The notes beneath the pieces are model-generated. The model was not told where the DNA came from. It ran no database searches and saw nothing but the letters and a program-made list of their open reading frames with translations. The position numbers and the translations under genes are program-made. Below are positions 52,786 to 59,725 of a DNA stretch of 64,000 bases, piece after piece. The stretch is from Streptomyces sp. YIM 121038 (lineage in GTDB: Bacteria; Actinomycetota; Actinomycetes; Streptomycetales; Streptomycetaceae): positions 4,340,001 to 4,404,000 of the forward strand of contig NZ_CP030771.1 in NCBI RefSeq assembly GCF_006088715.1, in the 5' to 3' direction. How positions within the stretch are numbered: the stretch's first letter is position 1; every line of letters starts with the position of its first letter.

Positions 52786-53370
52786 TCACCCCGGCGCGGC
52801 CCCCGGGCCGCGCCCGACGGGGCTGCGCCCCTTTTCCTCACTTTCTCCCCTTTCCTGCTTTTCCTGCTTTTCCTGCTTTTCCCGCGTTTCCCGCGTTTCC
52901 CGCCGTTCCAGGCGGAACACCCGTATCTCCCGGTCCACCCGTTCCTGGTACGCCGCGTACGGCGGCCAGAACTCCAGGGCCGCCGCCCACGCACGGGTCC
53001 GCTCGTCGCCCGTGAGCAGCCGGGCCCGCACCGGTACGTCCCTGCCGCGCCAGCTGACCTCGGCGTCCGGGTGGGCCAGCAGATTGGCGGTCCACGCGGG
53101 ATGGGCGGCCCGGCCGAAGTTGGAGCCGACCAGGAGCCAACTCCCGTCCCGCCCCGGCACACAAGCCAGCGGCGTCCGCCGCACCAGCCCGCTCCTCGCA
53201 CCCCGCGCCGTGAGCACGAGTCCAGGCAGCATACGCGCGCTGAGCAGCACCTTTCCCCGTGTGAGCCGGTGCACCGCGCGGTCGACGGCGGGCACCACGC
53301 GCGGCGCGAGCCGGGCGAAGGCACGGGTCGCCGACACCTTCCGTACGAGCCGGACGCCGGGCCCGGCCAT
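52786..53370 (-). CDS. Deazaflavin (F420)-dependent nitroreductase-family oxidoreductase
   Basis: A protein of 194 residues of the Ddn-like split-barrel family: MLPGLVLTARGARSGLVRRTPLACVPGRDGSWLLVGSNFGRAAHPAWTANLLAHPDAEVSWRGRDVPV, then WPPYAAYQERVDREIRVFRLERR. Family members use F420 to reduce nitro, enone or quinone substrates. The last 35 residues are a charged repeat (RETRETREKQEKQEKQE) made by 9-bp units, which is unusual and probably slippage-derived. The start overlaps the acyl-CoA dehydrogenase stop (TGATG), so the two are one operon behind site 6. Confidence 0.88.
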   Translation of the reverse strand: MAGPGVRLVRKVSATRAFARLAPRVVPAVDRAVHRLTRGKVLLSARMLPGLVLTARGARSGLVRRTPLACVPGRDGSWLLVGSNFGRAAHPAWTANLLAHPDAEVSWRGRDVPVRARLLTGDERTRAWAAALEFWPPYAAYQERVDREIRVFRLERRETRETREKQEKQEKQERGESEEKGRSPVGRGPGAAPG

Positions 53371-54704
53371 CAGACCGCCGCCTCCTCGGCCGTGGCGCCC
53401 CGCCCCACCCGAACGGGCGCCCGCCCGGGGTGGGAGTGGGGCGCGAACAGTCCGGCTCGTTCGGCCGCGTGCGCCCGCAGCCGGTGCGCGGGGCCGAAGA
53501 GCAGCTCGTCGCCCGACGCCCGTTTGAAGAACAGGTGCGCGTCGTGTTCCCAGGTGAAGCCGGTGCCGCCGTGCAGCTGGACGGCCTCGGCCGCCGCCGT
53601 CCGCAGCGCGTCCAGGGCACACGCGAGCGCGAGACCCGCACCGGGCTCGACGCCCGCGGCTACGGGTGCGGATGCCACCGCCTCCCCGTCCACCGCCGCC
53701 TGCCCGTCCGCCGCCGCCTCCCCGCCCAGCGGGCCCGCCGGGCCCACCGCGCCCGCCGCCCAAGCCGCGTAGTAAGCCGCCGACCGCGCCGCGCACACCC
53801 TCACGTACACGTCCGCGAGGCGGTGCTTCACCGCCTGGAACGACCCGATCGGGCGGCCGAACTGCTCGCGCTCCCGGACGTGGCCGAGGGTGCGCGCGAG
53901 GGCCTCGTCCGCGGCGCCGACGGCCTCGGCGGCCAGCACGGCGGCGGCCCGCTCCCCCACGTCCGCGAGGGCCGGGAGCACGTCGGCGCCCTCGCCGTCG
54001 CCGAGCAACTCCGCGCGCACGTCCCGCAGTTCCACGCGGGCCTGCGCACGCGTCTCGTCCAGGGTGGTCCGCCGGGTGCGGACGAGCCCGGGGGCGTCGC
54101 CCCGTACGAGGAACAGCAGGGTCCGCGAGCGGGCGAAGCCGCCCGCGTGCGCGGCGACGAGCAGCAGCCCCGCGCTGTGCCCGTCGAGGACCTGGTCGGC
54201 CTGGCCGTAGAGGTGCCAGGTGCCGGTGGCGGCGGTGGCCTGGACGCCGCCCGCGCGCCCCCCGCCCGCCCAGTCGCCGCCGTTGCCGCCGGTGAGGCCG
54301 AGCGCGGCGCCGAGCTCGGCCCCGGGCACGGCGAGGGCGGCCGTCAGCCCGCCCGAGGCGACGCGGGGCAGGAACGCGGCGCGCTGCCGCGCGGTACCGA
54401 GGCGGAGCAGCAGCGGGGCGGCGAGCACGGCCGTGGCGAACAGCGGGGAGGGGGCGAGGGCCCGGCCCAGCTCCTCCCCGGCGAGGGCGAGTTCGACGGG
54501 CCCGCACCCCACCCCGCCGTACTCCTCGGGCAGCGCGAGCCCGGGAAGCCCGAGCCGCCCGGCGAGGGCCTCCCAGAGCGCGGCGTCGTACCCGGCGGGG
54601 GTGCGCACGGCGGCGCGGAGGCCCTCGGCGGCCCGGCGCTTGCTGAGCACCTCGCGCACGGCGCGGCGGATCTCGTTCTGCTCCACGGTGCAGGCGGCGT
54701 CCAT
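53370..54704 (-). CDS. Acyl-CoA dehydrogenase (FadE type)
   Basis: A protein of 444 residues. N-terminal helical domain EEYGGVGCGPVELALAGEELGRAL, a shortened middle beta-domain, and C-terminal helical domain REREQFGRPIGSFQAVKHRLADVYV and EAVQLHGGTGFTWEHDAHLFFKRA, as in actinobacterial FadE subunits that often act as heteromeric pairs. An Ala/Gly/Pro-rich insertion near residues 330-375 interrupts the C-terminal domain. The ATG at 54704 has a GGAGGAG site and lies 34 bases downstream of operator site 6. It probably introduces unsaturation into a CoA-linked side chain. Confidence 0.9.
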   Translation of the reverse strand: MDAACTVEQNEIRRAVREVLSKRRAAEGLRAAVRTPAGYDAALWEALAGRLGLPGLALPEEYGGVGCGPVELALAGEELGRALAPSPLFATAVLAAPLLLRLGTARQRAAFLPRVASGGLTAALAVPGAELGAALGLTGGNGGDWAGGGRAGGVQATAATGTWHLYGQADQVLDGHSAGLLLVAAHAGGFARSRTLLFLVRGDAPGLVRTRRTTLDETRAQARVELRDVRAELLGDGEGADVLPALADVGERAAAVLAAEAVGAADEALARTLGHVREREQFGRPIGSFQAVKHRLADVYVRVCAARSAAYYAAWAAGAVGPAGPLGGEAAADGQAAVDGEAVASAPVAAGVEPGAGLALACALDALRTAAAEAVQLHGGTGFTWEHDAHLFFKRASGDELLFGPAHRLRAHAAERAGLFAPHSHPGRAPVRVGRGATAEEAAV

Positions 54705-54737
54705 CGGCGGGCTCCTCCCCGGGCGGCACACCCGTAT

Positions 54738-54752
54738 CTGACGAACCGTCAT
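54738..54752. promoter_or_regulatory. Operator site 6, CTGACG-AAC-CGTCAT
   Basis: One mismatch from the consensus palindrome, 34 bases upstream of the acyl-CoA dehydrogenase ATG. It is one of two sites in this 170-bp divergent promoter. Confidence 0.75.
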
Positions 54753-54855
54753 GTACGGCGACGGGCCGACATGCTAGGACCGCGCGGGGCAGATGCCCAG
54801 GCCCGCGACGTCCGCAAGGCGGCGCCGGGCGGGCACCCTCCCCCCGGCCCCACAT

Positions 54856-54870
54856 CTGATATACCGTCAG
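54856..54870. promoter_or_regulatory. Operator site 7, CTGATA-TAC-CGTCAG
   Basis: The right arm is perfect and the left has two differences. The site ends only five bases before the ATG of the thiolase gene, with no room for a ribosome site, so the transcript is probably leaderless and the repressor would sit on the start point. Confidence 0.72.
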
Positions 54871-54874
54871 ATCC

Positions 54875-56059
54875 ATGCCGAGCCCCTCGCGCACAGGAAG
54901 CAGGAAGGTCGCCGTCGTGGGGGTCGCCCTCGCCGACTGCGGCCGCCTGGACGACGCCACCCCCTACGCCCTGCACGCCCAGGCCGCGCGCCGGGCGCTC
55001 GCCGACGCCGGGCTCGGCCGGGACGCCGTGGACGGGCTCGCCTCCGCGGGCCTCGGCACCCTCGCGCCCGTCGAGGTCGCGGAGTACCTGGGCCTGCGCC
55101 CGCGCTGGGTGGACTCCACCGCCGTGGGCGGCGCCACCTGGGAGGTCATGGCCGCGCACGCGGCGGACGCGATCGCCGCGGGACACGCGAACGCGGTCCT
55201 GCTCGTGTACGGCTCCACGGCGCGCGCGGACGTCCGGGCGGGCCGCCGCACGGGCAACCTGTCCTTCGGGGCGCGCGGCCCCCTCCAGTTCGAGGCCCCG
55301 TACGGGCACTCGCTGATCGCCAAGTACGCGATGGCGGCCCGGCGCCATCTGCACGAGTACGGCACCACGCTCGAACAGCTGGCGTCCGTGGCGGTGCAGG
55401 CGCGGGCCAACGCGGCGACGAACCCGGAGGCGATGTTCCGGGAGCCGATCACGGTCGACGACGTGCTCGGCGGGCCCGTGATCGCCGACCCGTTCACCAA
55501 GCTGCACTGCTGTCTGCGCTCCGACGGCGGCTGCGCGGTCCTGCTCGCGGCCGAGGACCTCGTGCGCGACTGCGCGCCCCGGCCCGTCTGGGTCCTCGGC
55601 ACCGGCGAGCACGTGTCGCACACCACCATGTCCGAGTGGCGGGACTTCACCGTCTCCCCCGCGGCCGTGAGCGGGCGCCTCGCGTTCGAGCGGGCCGGGG
55701 TGCGGCCCGCCGACATCGACGTGGCGCAGATCTACGACGCCTTCACCTATATGACCCTGGTGACCCTTGAGGACCTGGGGTTCTGCGCCAAGGGCGAGGG
55801 CGGCGCCTTCGTGGAGAAGGGCCGGCTGCTGCGGGACGGCGAGCTGCCGACCAACACCGACGGCGGCGGGCTCTCCGCCCAGCACCCCGGCATGCGGGGC
55901 CTGTTCCTGCTCGTGGAGGCGGTGCGGCAGCTGCGCGGCGACGCGGGCCCCGGCCGCCAGGTCCGCCGCGCGGACGGCCGCCTCCCGGAGCTCGCGGTGG
56001 CGTCGGGCACGGGCGGCTGGTTCTGCTCCTCGGGAACGGTGGTACTCGCCCGCGGTTGA
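54875..56059 (+). CDS. Thiolase-like lipid-transfer protein (Ltp2-type) 2
   Basis: A protein of 394 residues, paralogous in type to the thiolase at 41294: VAVVGVALADCGRLDDATPYALHAQAARRALADAGLG, GARGPLQFEAPYGHSLIAKYAMAARRHLHEYGTTLEQLASVAVQARANAATNPEAMFREPIT, QIYDAFTYMTLVTLEDLGFCAKGEGGAFVEKG, TNTDGGGLSAQHPGMRG. It probably pairs with the DUF35 protein encoded at 57433. The ATG at 54875 has no ribosome site and is likely leaderless because operator site 7 abuts it. Active-site Cys of canonical thiolases is not evident, as in this lipid-transfer group. Confidence 0.88.
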   Translation: MPSPSRTGSRKVAVVGVALADCGRLDDATPYALHAQAARRALADAGLGRDAVDGLASAGLGTLAPVEVAEYLGLRPRWVDSTAVGGATWEVMAAHAADAIAAGHANAVLLVYGSTARADVRAGRRTGNLSFGARGPLQFEAPYGHSLIAKYAMAARRHLHEYGTTLEQLASVAVQARANAATNPEAMFREPITVDDVLGGPVIADPFTKLHCCLRSDGGCAVLLAAEDLVRDCAPRPVWVLGTGEHVSHTTMSEWRDFTVSPAAVSGRLAFERAGVRPADIDVAQIYDAFTYMTLVTLEDLGFCAKGEGGAFVEKGRLLRDGELPTNTDGGGLSAQHPGMRGLFLLVEAVRQLRGDAGPGRQVRRADGRLPELAVASGTGGWFCSSGTVVLARG

Positions 56060-56061
56060 GC

Positions 56062-56142
56062 GCCCCAAAGGGGCGCGGGGCCTTGTCGACATGCGGCTCC
56101 GCCGCGCGGGCGCGACCAGCCCCCACGAACCCGCAGACGACC
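56062..56142. repeat. Dispersed intergenic repeat A, copy 3 (inverted)
   Basis: On the minus strand this reads gtctgcgggttcgtggggg, then ctggtcgcgcccg and the ccccgcgcccctt block, matching copies 1 and 2 at 1084-1162 and 2970-3045. It lies between the thiolase stop and the PNPOx gene. Confidence 0.7.
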
Positions 56143-56161
56143 ACCGGCGCACAATCGAGCC

Positions 56162-56827
56162 ATGACGACGAACCGCTTCCGCGACCTGCTCAGATCCCAG
56201 AAGGTCTGGGACACCGACCTCCCCACCTTCGACCCGGCGGCCACGCCCGACGCGCCGCTCGGGCTCTTCCACCACTGGTTCGCCGAGGCGGTGGCCGCGG
56301 GCCAGACCGAGCCGCACACCATGACCCTGGCGACGACGGACGGGGCGGGCCGCGCGGACGCGCGCACCGTCATGCTGCACGACGCCGACGCGGCGGGCTG
56401 GCACTTCGCCTCGCACGACATCAGCCGCAAGGGCCGCCAGCTCGCCGAGCGGCCGCACGCGGCCCTGCACTTCTACTGGCCCGCCCAGGCCCGCCAGATC
56501 CGGCTGCGCGGCCCGGTCGCCGTCGCCCCGCACGCCGAGGCCCTCGCGGACCTGCACGCGCGGACGACGGGGGCGCTCGCCGCGGCGCTCGTCGGACACC
56601 AGAGCGAAGTCCTCGGCTCGCGCGCCGAGTTGACCAGGGCGTCGGAGGACGCCTGGGAACGTGCGGCCGAACGACCGGACGCCGACGCGCCGAGCTGGAC
56701 GCTGTACGTACTGGCCCCCGATGAGGTGGAGTTCTTCCAAGGGGACGCCCGACGGCGGCACGTGCGCCTGCGGTACCGGGCGGCGGACCAACAGGGGGCC
56801 TGGCTGAGGGAGTTGCTGTGGCCGTGA
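56162..56827 (+). CDS. Pyridoxamine 5'-phosphate oxidase family protein (PdxH-like)
   Basis: A protein of 221 residues with the PNPOx split-barrel: LFHHWFAEAVAAGQTEPHTMTLATTDGAGRADARTVMLHDADAAGWHFASHDISRKGRQLAERPHAALHFYWPAQARQIRLRGPVAVA and the C-terminal dimerisation part VEFFQGDARRRHVRLRYR, as in PdxH. The full PdxH pattern (R-x-V-x-L-K, S-x-K-G) is only partly kept: RTVMLHD and SRKGRQL. It may oxidise pyridoxamine phosphate or be an F420/FMN-binding relative. It overlaps the acetyltransferase gene at its 3' end. Confidence 0.82.
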   Translation: MTTNRFRDLLRSQKVWDTDLPTFDPAATPDAPLGLFHHWFAEAVAAGQTEPHTMTLATTDGAGRADARTVMLHDADAAGWHFASHDISRKGRQLAERPHAALHFYWPAQARQIRLRGPVAVAPHAEALADLHARTTGALAAALVGHQSEVLGSRAELTRASEDAWERAAERPDADAPSWTLYVLAPDEVEFFQGDARRRHVRLRYRAADQQGAWLRELLWP

Positions 56828-57345
56828 CCGAAGAGGAAGGCCTGACCGGGGAGGACGCCGGACTCGTCCTGCGCCCCGCGCGCGCGGAGGACGCCGCGGC
56901 GGTCGCCCGGATCTGGCACGCGGGCTGGAGCGACGGCCACCTGGGGCACGTCCCCGAGGCGCTCCTCACGGTCCGCACGCCCCAGTCGTTCGTGCTGCGC
57001 GCCCCGCGCCGCGTCGACGACACGGTGGTCGCGCTGGTCGCCGGGGTGGTCGCCGGTTTCGTGATGGTGGTCGACGACGAGGTCGAGCAGGTCTACGTGT
57101 CCGCCGCGCACCGGGGCACCGGCGTGGCCGTGGCGCTGCTCGCCGAGGCCGAGCGCGTGGTCGCCGCCAAGGGCCACCGGCGCGCGTGGCTCGCGGTCGT
57201 CGACGGCAACGCCCGCGCCCGCCGCTTCTACGAACGCCAGGGCTGGCGCGACGAGGGCCTCTTCGAGTACCTCGCCGCCAGCGCCACGGGCCCCATCCGC
57301 GTCCCCTGCCACCGCTACGTGAAACACCTCACCGCGCCCGCCTGA
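56818..57345 (+). CDS. GNAT family N-acetyltransferase
   Basis: A protein of 175 residues: LVLRPARAEDAAAVARIWHAGWSDGHLGHVPEALL, then VVDDEVEQVYVSAAHRGTGVAVALLAEAERVVAAKGHRRAWLAVVDGNARARRFYERQGWRDEG. The acetyl-CoA loop AHRGTGVA and the NARARRFYERQGW end are standard GNAT features. The GTG at 56818 has GGGAG at a spacing of five; GTG at 56824 overlaps the PNPOx stop and is an alternative. The acceptor is unknown. Confidence 0.92.
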   Translation: MAVTEEEGLTGEDAGLVLRPARAEDAAAVARIWHAGWSDGHLGHVPEALLTVRTPQSFVLRAPRRVDDTVVALVAGVVAGFVMVVDDEVEQVYVSAAHRGTGVAVALLAEAERVVAAKGHRRAWLAVVDGNARARRFYERQGWRDEGLFEYLAASATGPIRVPCHRYVKHLTAPA

Positions 57346-57432
57346 CGGTGCACCGCGCGCGGCCCCGCACGGGGCGGTGGCCGAACTCGGCGGGGTCGGC
57401 CGTCAGGCGCCGGAGTCCGGCGGGAGCCGTGG

Positions 57433-57882
57433 TCATGCGGCGTGCTCCCGCCGCGGGGCCTCTCCGGGCTCGAACACCGGCACCGCAAGTCCCTCCGCCG
57501 CCTCGCGGAACGCGACCCGCAGCGGCATCCCGATCCGCAGGCCGCCCTCCGCGCCGCCCACCAGCTCCGTCATCATGCGCGGCCCCTCCACGAGGTCGAC
57601 GACCGCGGCGACGTACGGGACGCGGGAGGCGAAGGGCGGCAGGTCGTTGCGGTGGACGACGGACCAGGTGTAGAGCGTGGCGTCGCCGCGGGCGCGCTCC
57701 CAGGTGACGTCCTCGCTCCAGCAGTGGGGGCAGAACTCGCGCGGGTAGTGGTGGGCGAGCCCGCAGCCGGGCGCGTGGCAGCGGCGGAGCAGCAGCCGGC
57801 CCTCGGCCGCGGCGTCCCAGTAGGTCCGGGTGAAGGCGTCAACTTCGGGGAGGTCGAAGCGGGGTCGTCCGTCGGCGGTCAC
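57433..57882 (-). CDS. DUF35 zinc-ribbon/OB-fold protein, second copy
   Basis: A protein of 149 residues: LPEVDAFTRTYWDAAAEGRLLLRRCHAPGCGLAHHYPREFCPHCWSEDVTW is the N-terminal helix and zinc ribbon (CHAPGC and CPHC), followed by the OB fold (GDATLYTWSVVHRNDLPPFASRVPYVAAVVDLVEGPRMMTELVGG). It is the natural partner of thiolase 2 (54875) but lies 1.4 kb away on the opposite strand. The GTG at 57882 is preceded by a short coupled reading frame rather than a clear ribosome site. Operator site 8 is upstream. Confidence 0.9.
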   Translation of the reverse strand: MTADGRPRFDLPEVDAFTRTYWDAAAEGRLLLRRCHAPGCGLAHHYPREFCPHCWSEDVTWERARGDATLYTWSVVHRNDLPPFASRVPYVAAVVDLVEGPRMMTELVGGAEGGLRIGMPLRVAFREAAEGLAVPVFEPGEAPRREHAA

Positions 57883-58013
57883 CGGACGGGCCCCGCGCCC
57901 CGCTCGAACCGGCCCTTCTCGGCCCCGCGCCACCGGCTTCCGGGCCGCCCGGGGACGGGCCCGGCGCGGGGCGTGGCGGGCCGTGCGGCACCCTGGGGGC
58001 AGATGGTGTCCAT
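57879..58013 (-). CDS. Short leader reading frame coupled to the DUF35 gene
   Basis: A 44-codon frame from an ATG at 58013 (AGGAGAG about nine bases upstream, the only good site here) to a TGA that overlaps the GTG of the DUF35 gene by three bases (GTGA). The peptide, MDTICPQGAARPATPRAG and onwards, is Pro/Arg/Gly-rich and has no homology that I recognise. It may be a true small protein, a leader peptide that delivers ribosomes to the DUF35 start, or chance; the coupling and the site favour translation. Confidence 0.4.
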   Translation of the reverse strand: MDTICPQGAARPATPRAGPVPGRPGSRWRGAEKGRFERGAGPVR

Positions 58014-58048
58014 GCGGGGATCTCTCCTGATCAGCAGGGGTGATGACG

Positions 58049-58069
58049 CCGAACTGACGGTACGTCAGT
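58049..58069. promoter_or_regulatory. Operator site 8, GAACTGACG-GTA-CGTCAGTTC
   Basis: The best palindrome of the set: perfect 9-bp arms around a 3-bp centre, in the divergent region between the DUF35 unit and the flavin monooxygenase gene, 36 bases before the small leader frame and 111 before the monooxygenase ATG. Confidence 0.85.
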
Positions 58070-58179
58070 TCAGCGCATCGGTCAGTGCGTGCGCAAGAGG
58101 CCGTCGGACGTGATCAATTCGCAACCGGTTTCGGACTTGTCCGTCACCCATCAAGTGACGGCGTGGTTACTCTCCCGTC

Positions 58180-59370
58180 ATGGCCGACTCGAACCCACCT
58201 CCCCCCAGCACCGACCGGCCCCTCGCGGACAGACCGGGACCGGCCCGCCCCGTGTACGTCATCGGCGGCGGCCCCGGCGGTCTCGCCGTCGCGGCCGCGC
58301 TGCGCGCACGCGGCGTGCGCGCCGTCGTCCTGGAGAAGTCCGACCGCGTCGGCGCGTCCTGGCGCGGTCACTACGACCGCCTCCATCTGCACACCACGCG
58401 CCGCCTGTCCGGGCTTCCGGGGCTCGCGATGCCGCGCTCGTTCGGCCGCTGGGTCGCCCGGGACGACGTGGTCCGCTATCTGGAGAAGTACGCGGAGTAC
58501 CACGAACTGGACGTCGTCACCGGCGTGGAGGTGACCCGTCTGGAGCGCGCCGACGGCGGCGGCTGGCTCCTGCGGGCCACCGGCGGGCGCGAGCTGACCG
58601 GCCGCGCGGTGATCGTCGCCACCGGTTACAACCACACCCCGCACGTGCCCGACTGGCCGGGCGCCGACACCTTCCCCGGCGACCTCCGGCACGCCTGCGC
58701 CTACCGCGAGCCCAGCCCCTACGCGGACCAGGACGTCCTCGTCGTCGGCATCGGCAACACCGGCGCGGAGATCGCCGTCGACCTCGCGGAGGGCGGCGCC
58801 GCCCGCGTCCGGATCGCCGTGCGCACCGCGCCGCACATCATGCGCCGCTCCACCGCGGGCTGGCCCGCCCAGCGCTCCGGCATCCTGTGCCGCAGGCTCC
58901 CCGTGCCGGTCGTCGACCGCCTCGGCCGCGCGATCGCCCGCGTCAGCGTGCCCGACCTGTCCGCGCACGGCCTGCCGCGCCCCGGCACCGGCCTGTACTC
59001 GCGCGTCCGCGAGGGCGCCATCCCGGTGCAGGACGTCGGCCTGATCGACGCGGTGCGCTCGGGCCGGGTCGAACCGGTCGCCGCCGTCGAGTCCTTCGAG
59101 GGCGGCAAGGTGCTCCTCGCCGACGGCAGCCGCGTCGGCCCCGACGCCGTCATCGCCGCCACCGGCTACCGCCGCGCCCTGGAGCCCCTCCTCGGCCACC
59201 TCGGCGTCCTCGACCCCCGCGGCCGCCCCCGGGCCCTCGGCCCGCGCACCGCCCCCGAGGCCCCGGACCTGTACTTCACCGGCTTCACCACCCCCATCAG
59301 CGGCACGCTGCGCGAACTGGCCAGGGACGCGGGCCGGATCGCCCGCGCCGTGGCCCGCGCCGGGGCGTGA
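58180..59370 (+). CDS. Flavin-containing monooxygenase-like FAD/NAD(P) oxidoreductase
   Basis: A protein of 396 residues. FAD-binding VYVIGGGPGGLAVAAALRARGVRAVVLEKSDRVGASWRGHYDRLHLHTTRRLSGLPG at the N-terminus, a second Rossmann motif VLVVGIGNTGAEIAVDLAEGG near residue 190, and IAATGYRRALEPLL with the C-terminal LYFTGFTTPISGTLRELA. This is the class B monooxygenase/YUCCA-like group, which oxidises N, S or ketone substrates. The ATG at 58180 is preceded by weak signals only. Adjacent to operator site 8; a ketone-oxidising role in lipid or sterol breakdown is plausible but unproven. Confidence 0.88.
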   Translation: MADSNPPPPSTDRPLADRPGPARPVYVIGGGPGGLAVAAALRARGVRAVVLEKSDRVGASWRGHYDRLHLHTTRRLSGLPGLAMPRSFGRWVARDDVVRYLEKYAEYHELDVVTGVEVTRLERADGGGWLLRATGGRELTGRAVIVATGYNHTPHVPDWPGADTFPGDLRHACAYREPSPYADQDVLVVGIGNTGAEIAVDLAEGGAARVRIAVRTAPHIMRRSTAGWPAQRSGILCRRLPVPVVDRLGRAIARVSVPDLSAHGLPRPGTGLYSRVREGAIPVQDVGLIDAVRSGRVEPVAAVESFEGGKVLLADGSRVGPDAVIAATGYRRALEPLLGHLGVLDPRGRPRALGPRTAPEAPDLYFTGFTTPISGTLRELARDAGRIARAVARAGA

Positions 59371-59592
59371 ACCCCTCGCCGGTGCGCCCCACCGCCGCGC
59401 CGGACGTCCGCGGCACCGTCGCGACCGGCCGCGCGGCTCTCCGCGCCCCCGGCGGGGCGACCCCGCACAACCGGCCAGTTGCCCGAGGCGGTCTTGGCAG
59501 GCCGCGGGTTATGCGGTTCCGTGGGAGGGCCCTGTGCGCTGCCGCCGCAGCGGCCCCGGACGCCCCACCGGACTTTGCCCGCAGCCCCATTC

Positions 59593-59607
59593 CTGACAGG
59601 CCGTCAG
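59593..59607. promoter_or_regulatory. Operator site 9, CTGACA-GGC-CGTCAG
   Basis: One mismatch from consensus. With site 10 it forms a tandem pair whose centres are 24 bp apart, close to two helical turns, which would allow cooperative binding on one face. Confidence 0.75.
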
Positions 59608-59616
59608 TTCAGTAAT

Positions 59617-59631
59617 CTGACTAAGCGTCAG
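59617..59631. promoter_or_regulatory. Operator site 10, CTGACT-AAG-CGTCAG
   Basis: One mismatch from consensus, 95 bases before the ATG of the acyl-CoA synthetase gene, tandem with site 9. Confidence 0.75.
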
Positions 59632-59725
59632 TTTCGAGTTCCGGCACTGTCGCAGCCGTCCGCGGCCCCGCACCCCGGGGCCCGGCCGGCCCAGTCGTCG
59701 CCGTCACACAGGAGCGGGCGTACCG

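Larger units (their letters stand above)
59371..59725. other. 355-bp intergenic region with two operator sites
   Basis: It contains no coding sequence that I can support. The two palindromes near 59593 and 59617 are only nine bases apart and lie 95-133 bases before the acyl-CoA synthetase start. The rest is GC-rich without obvious hairpins. Confidence 0.6.
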
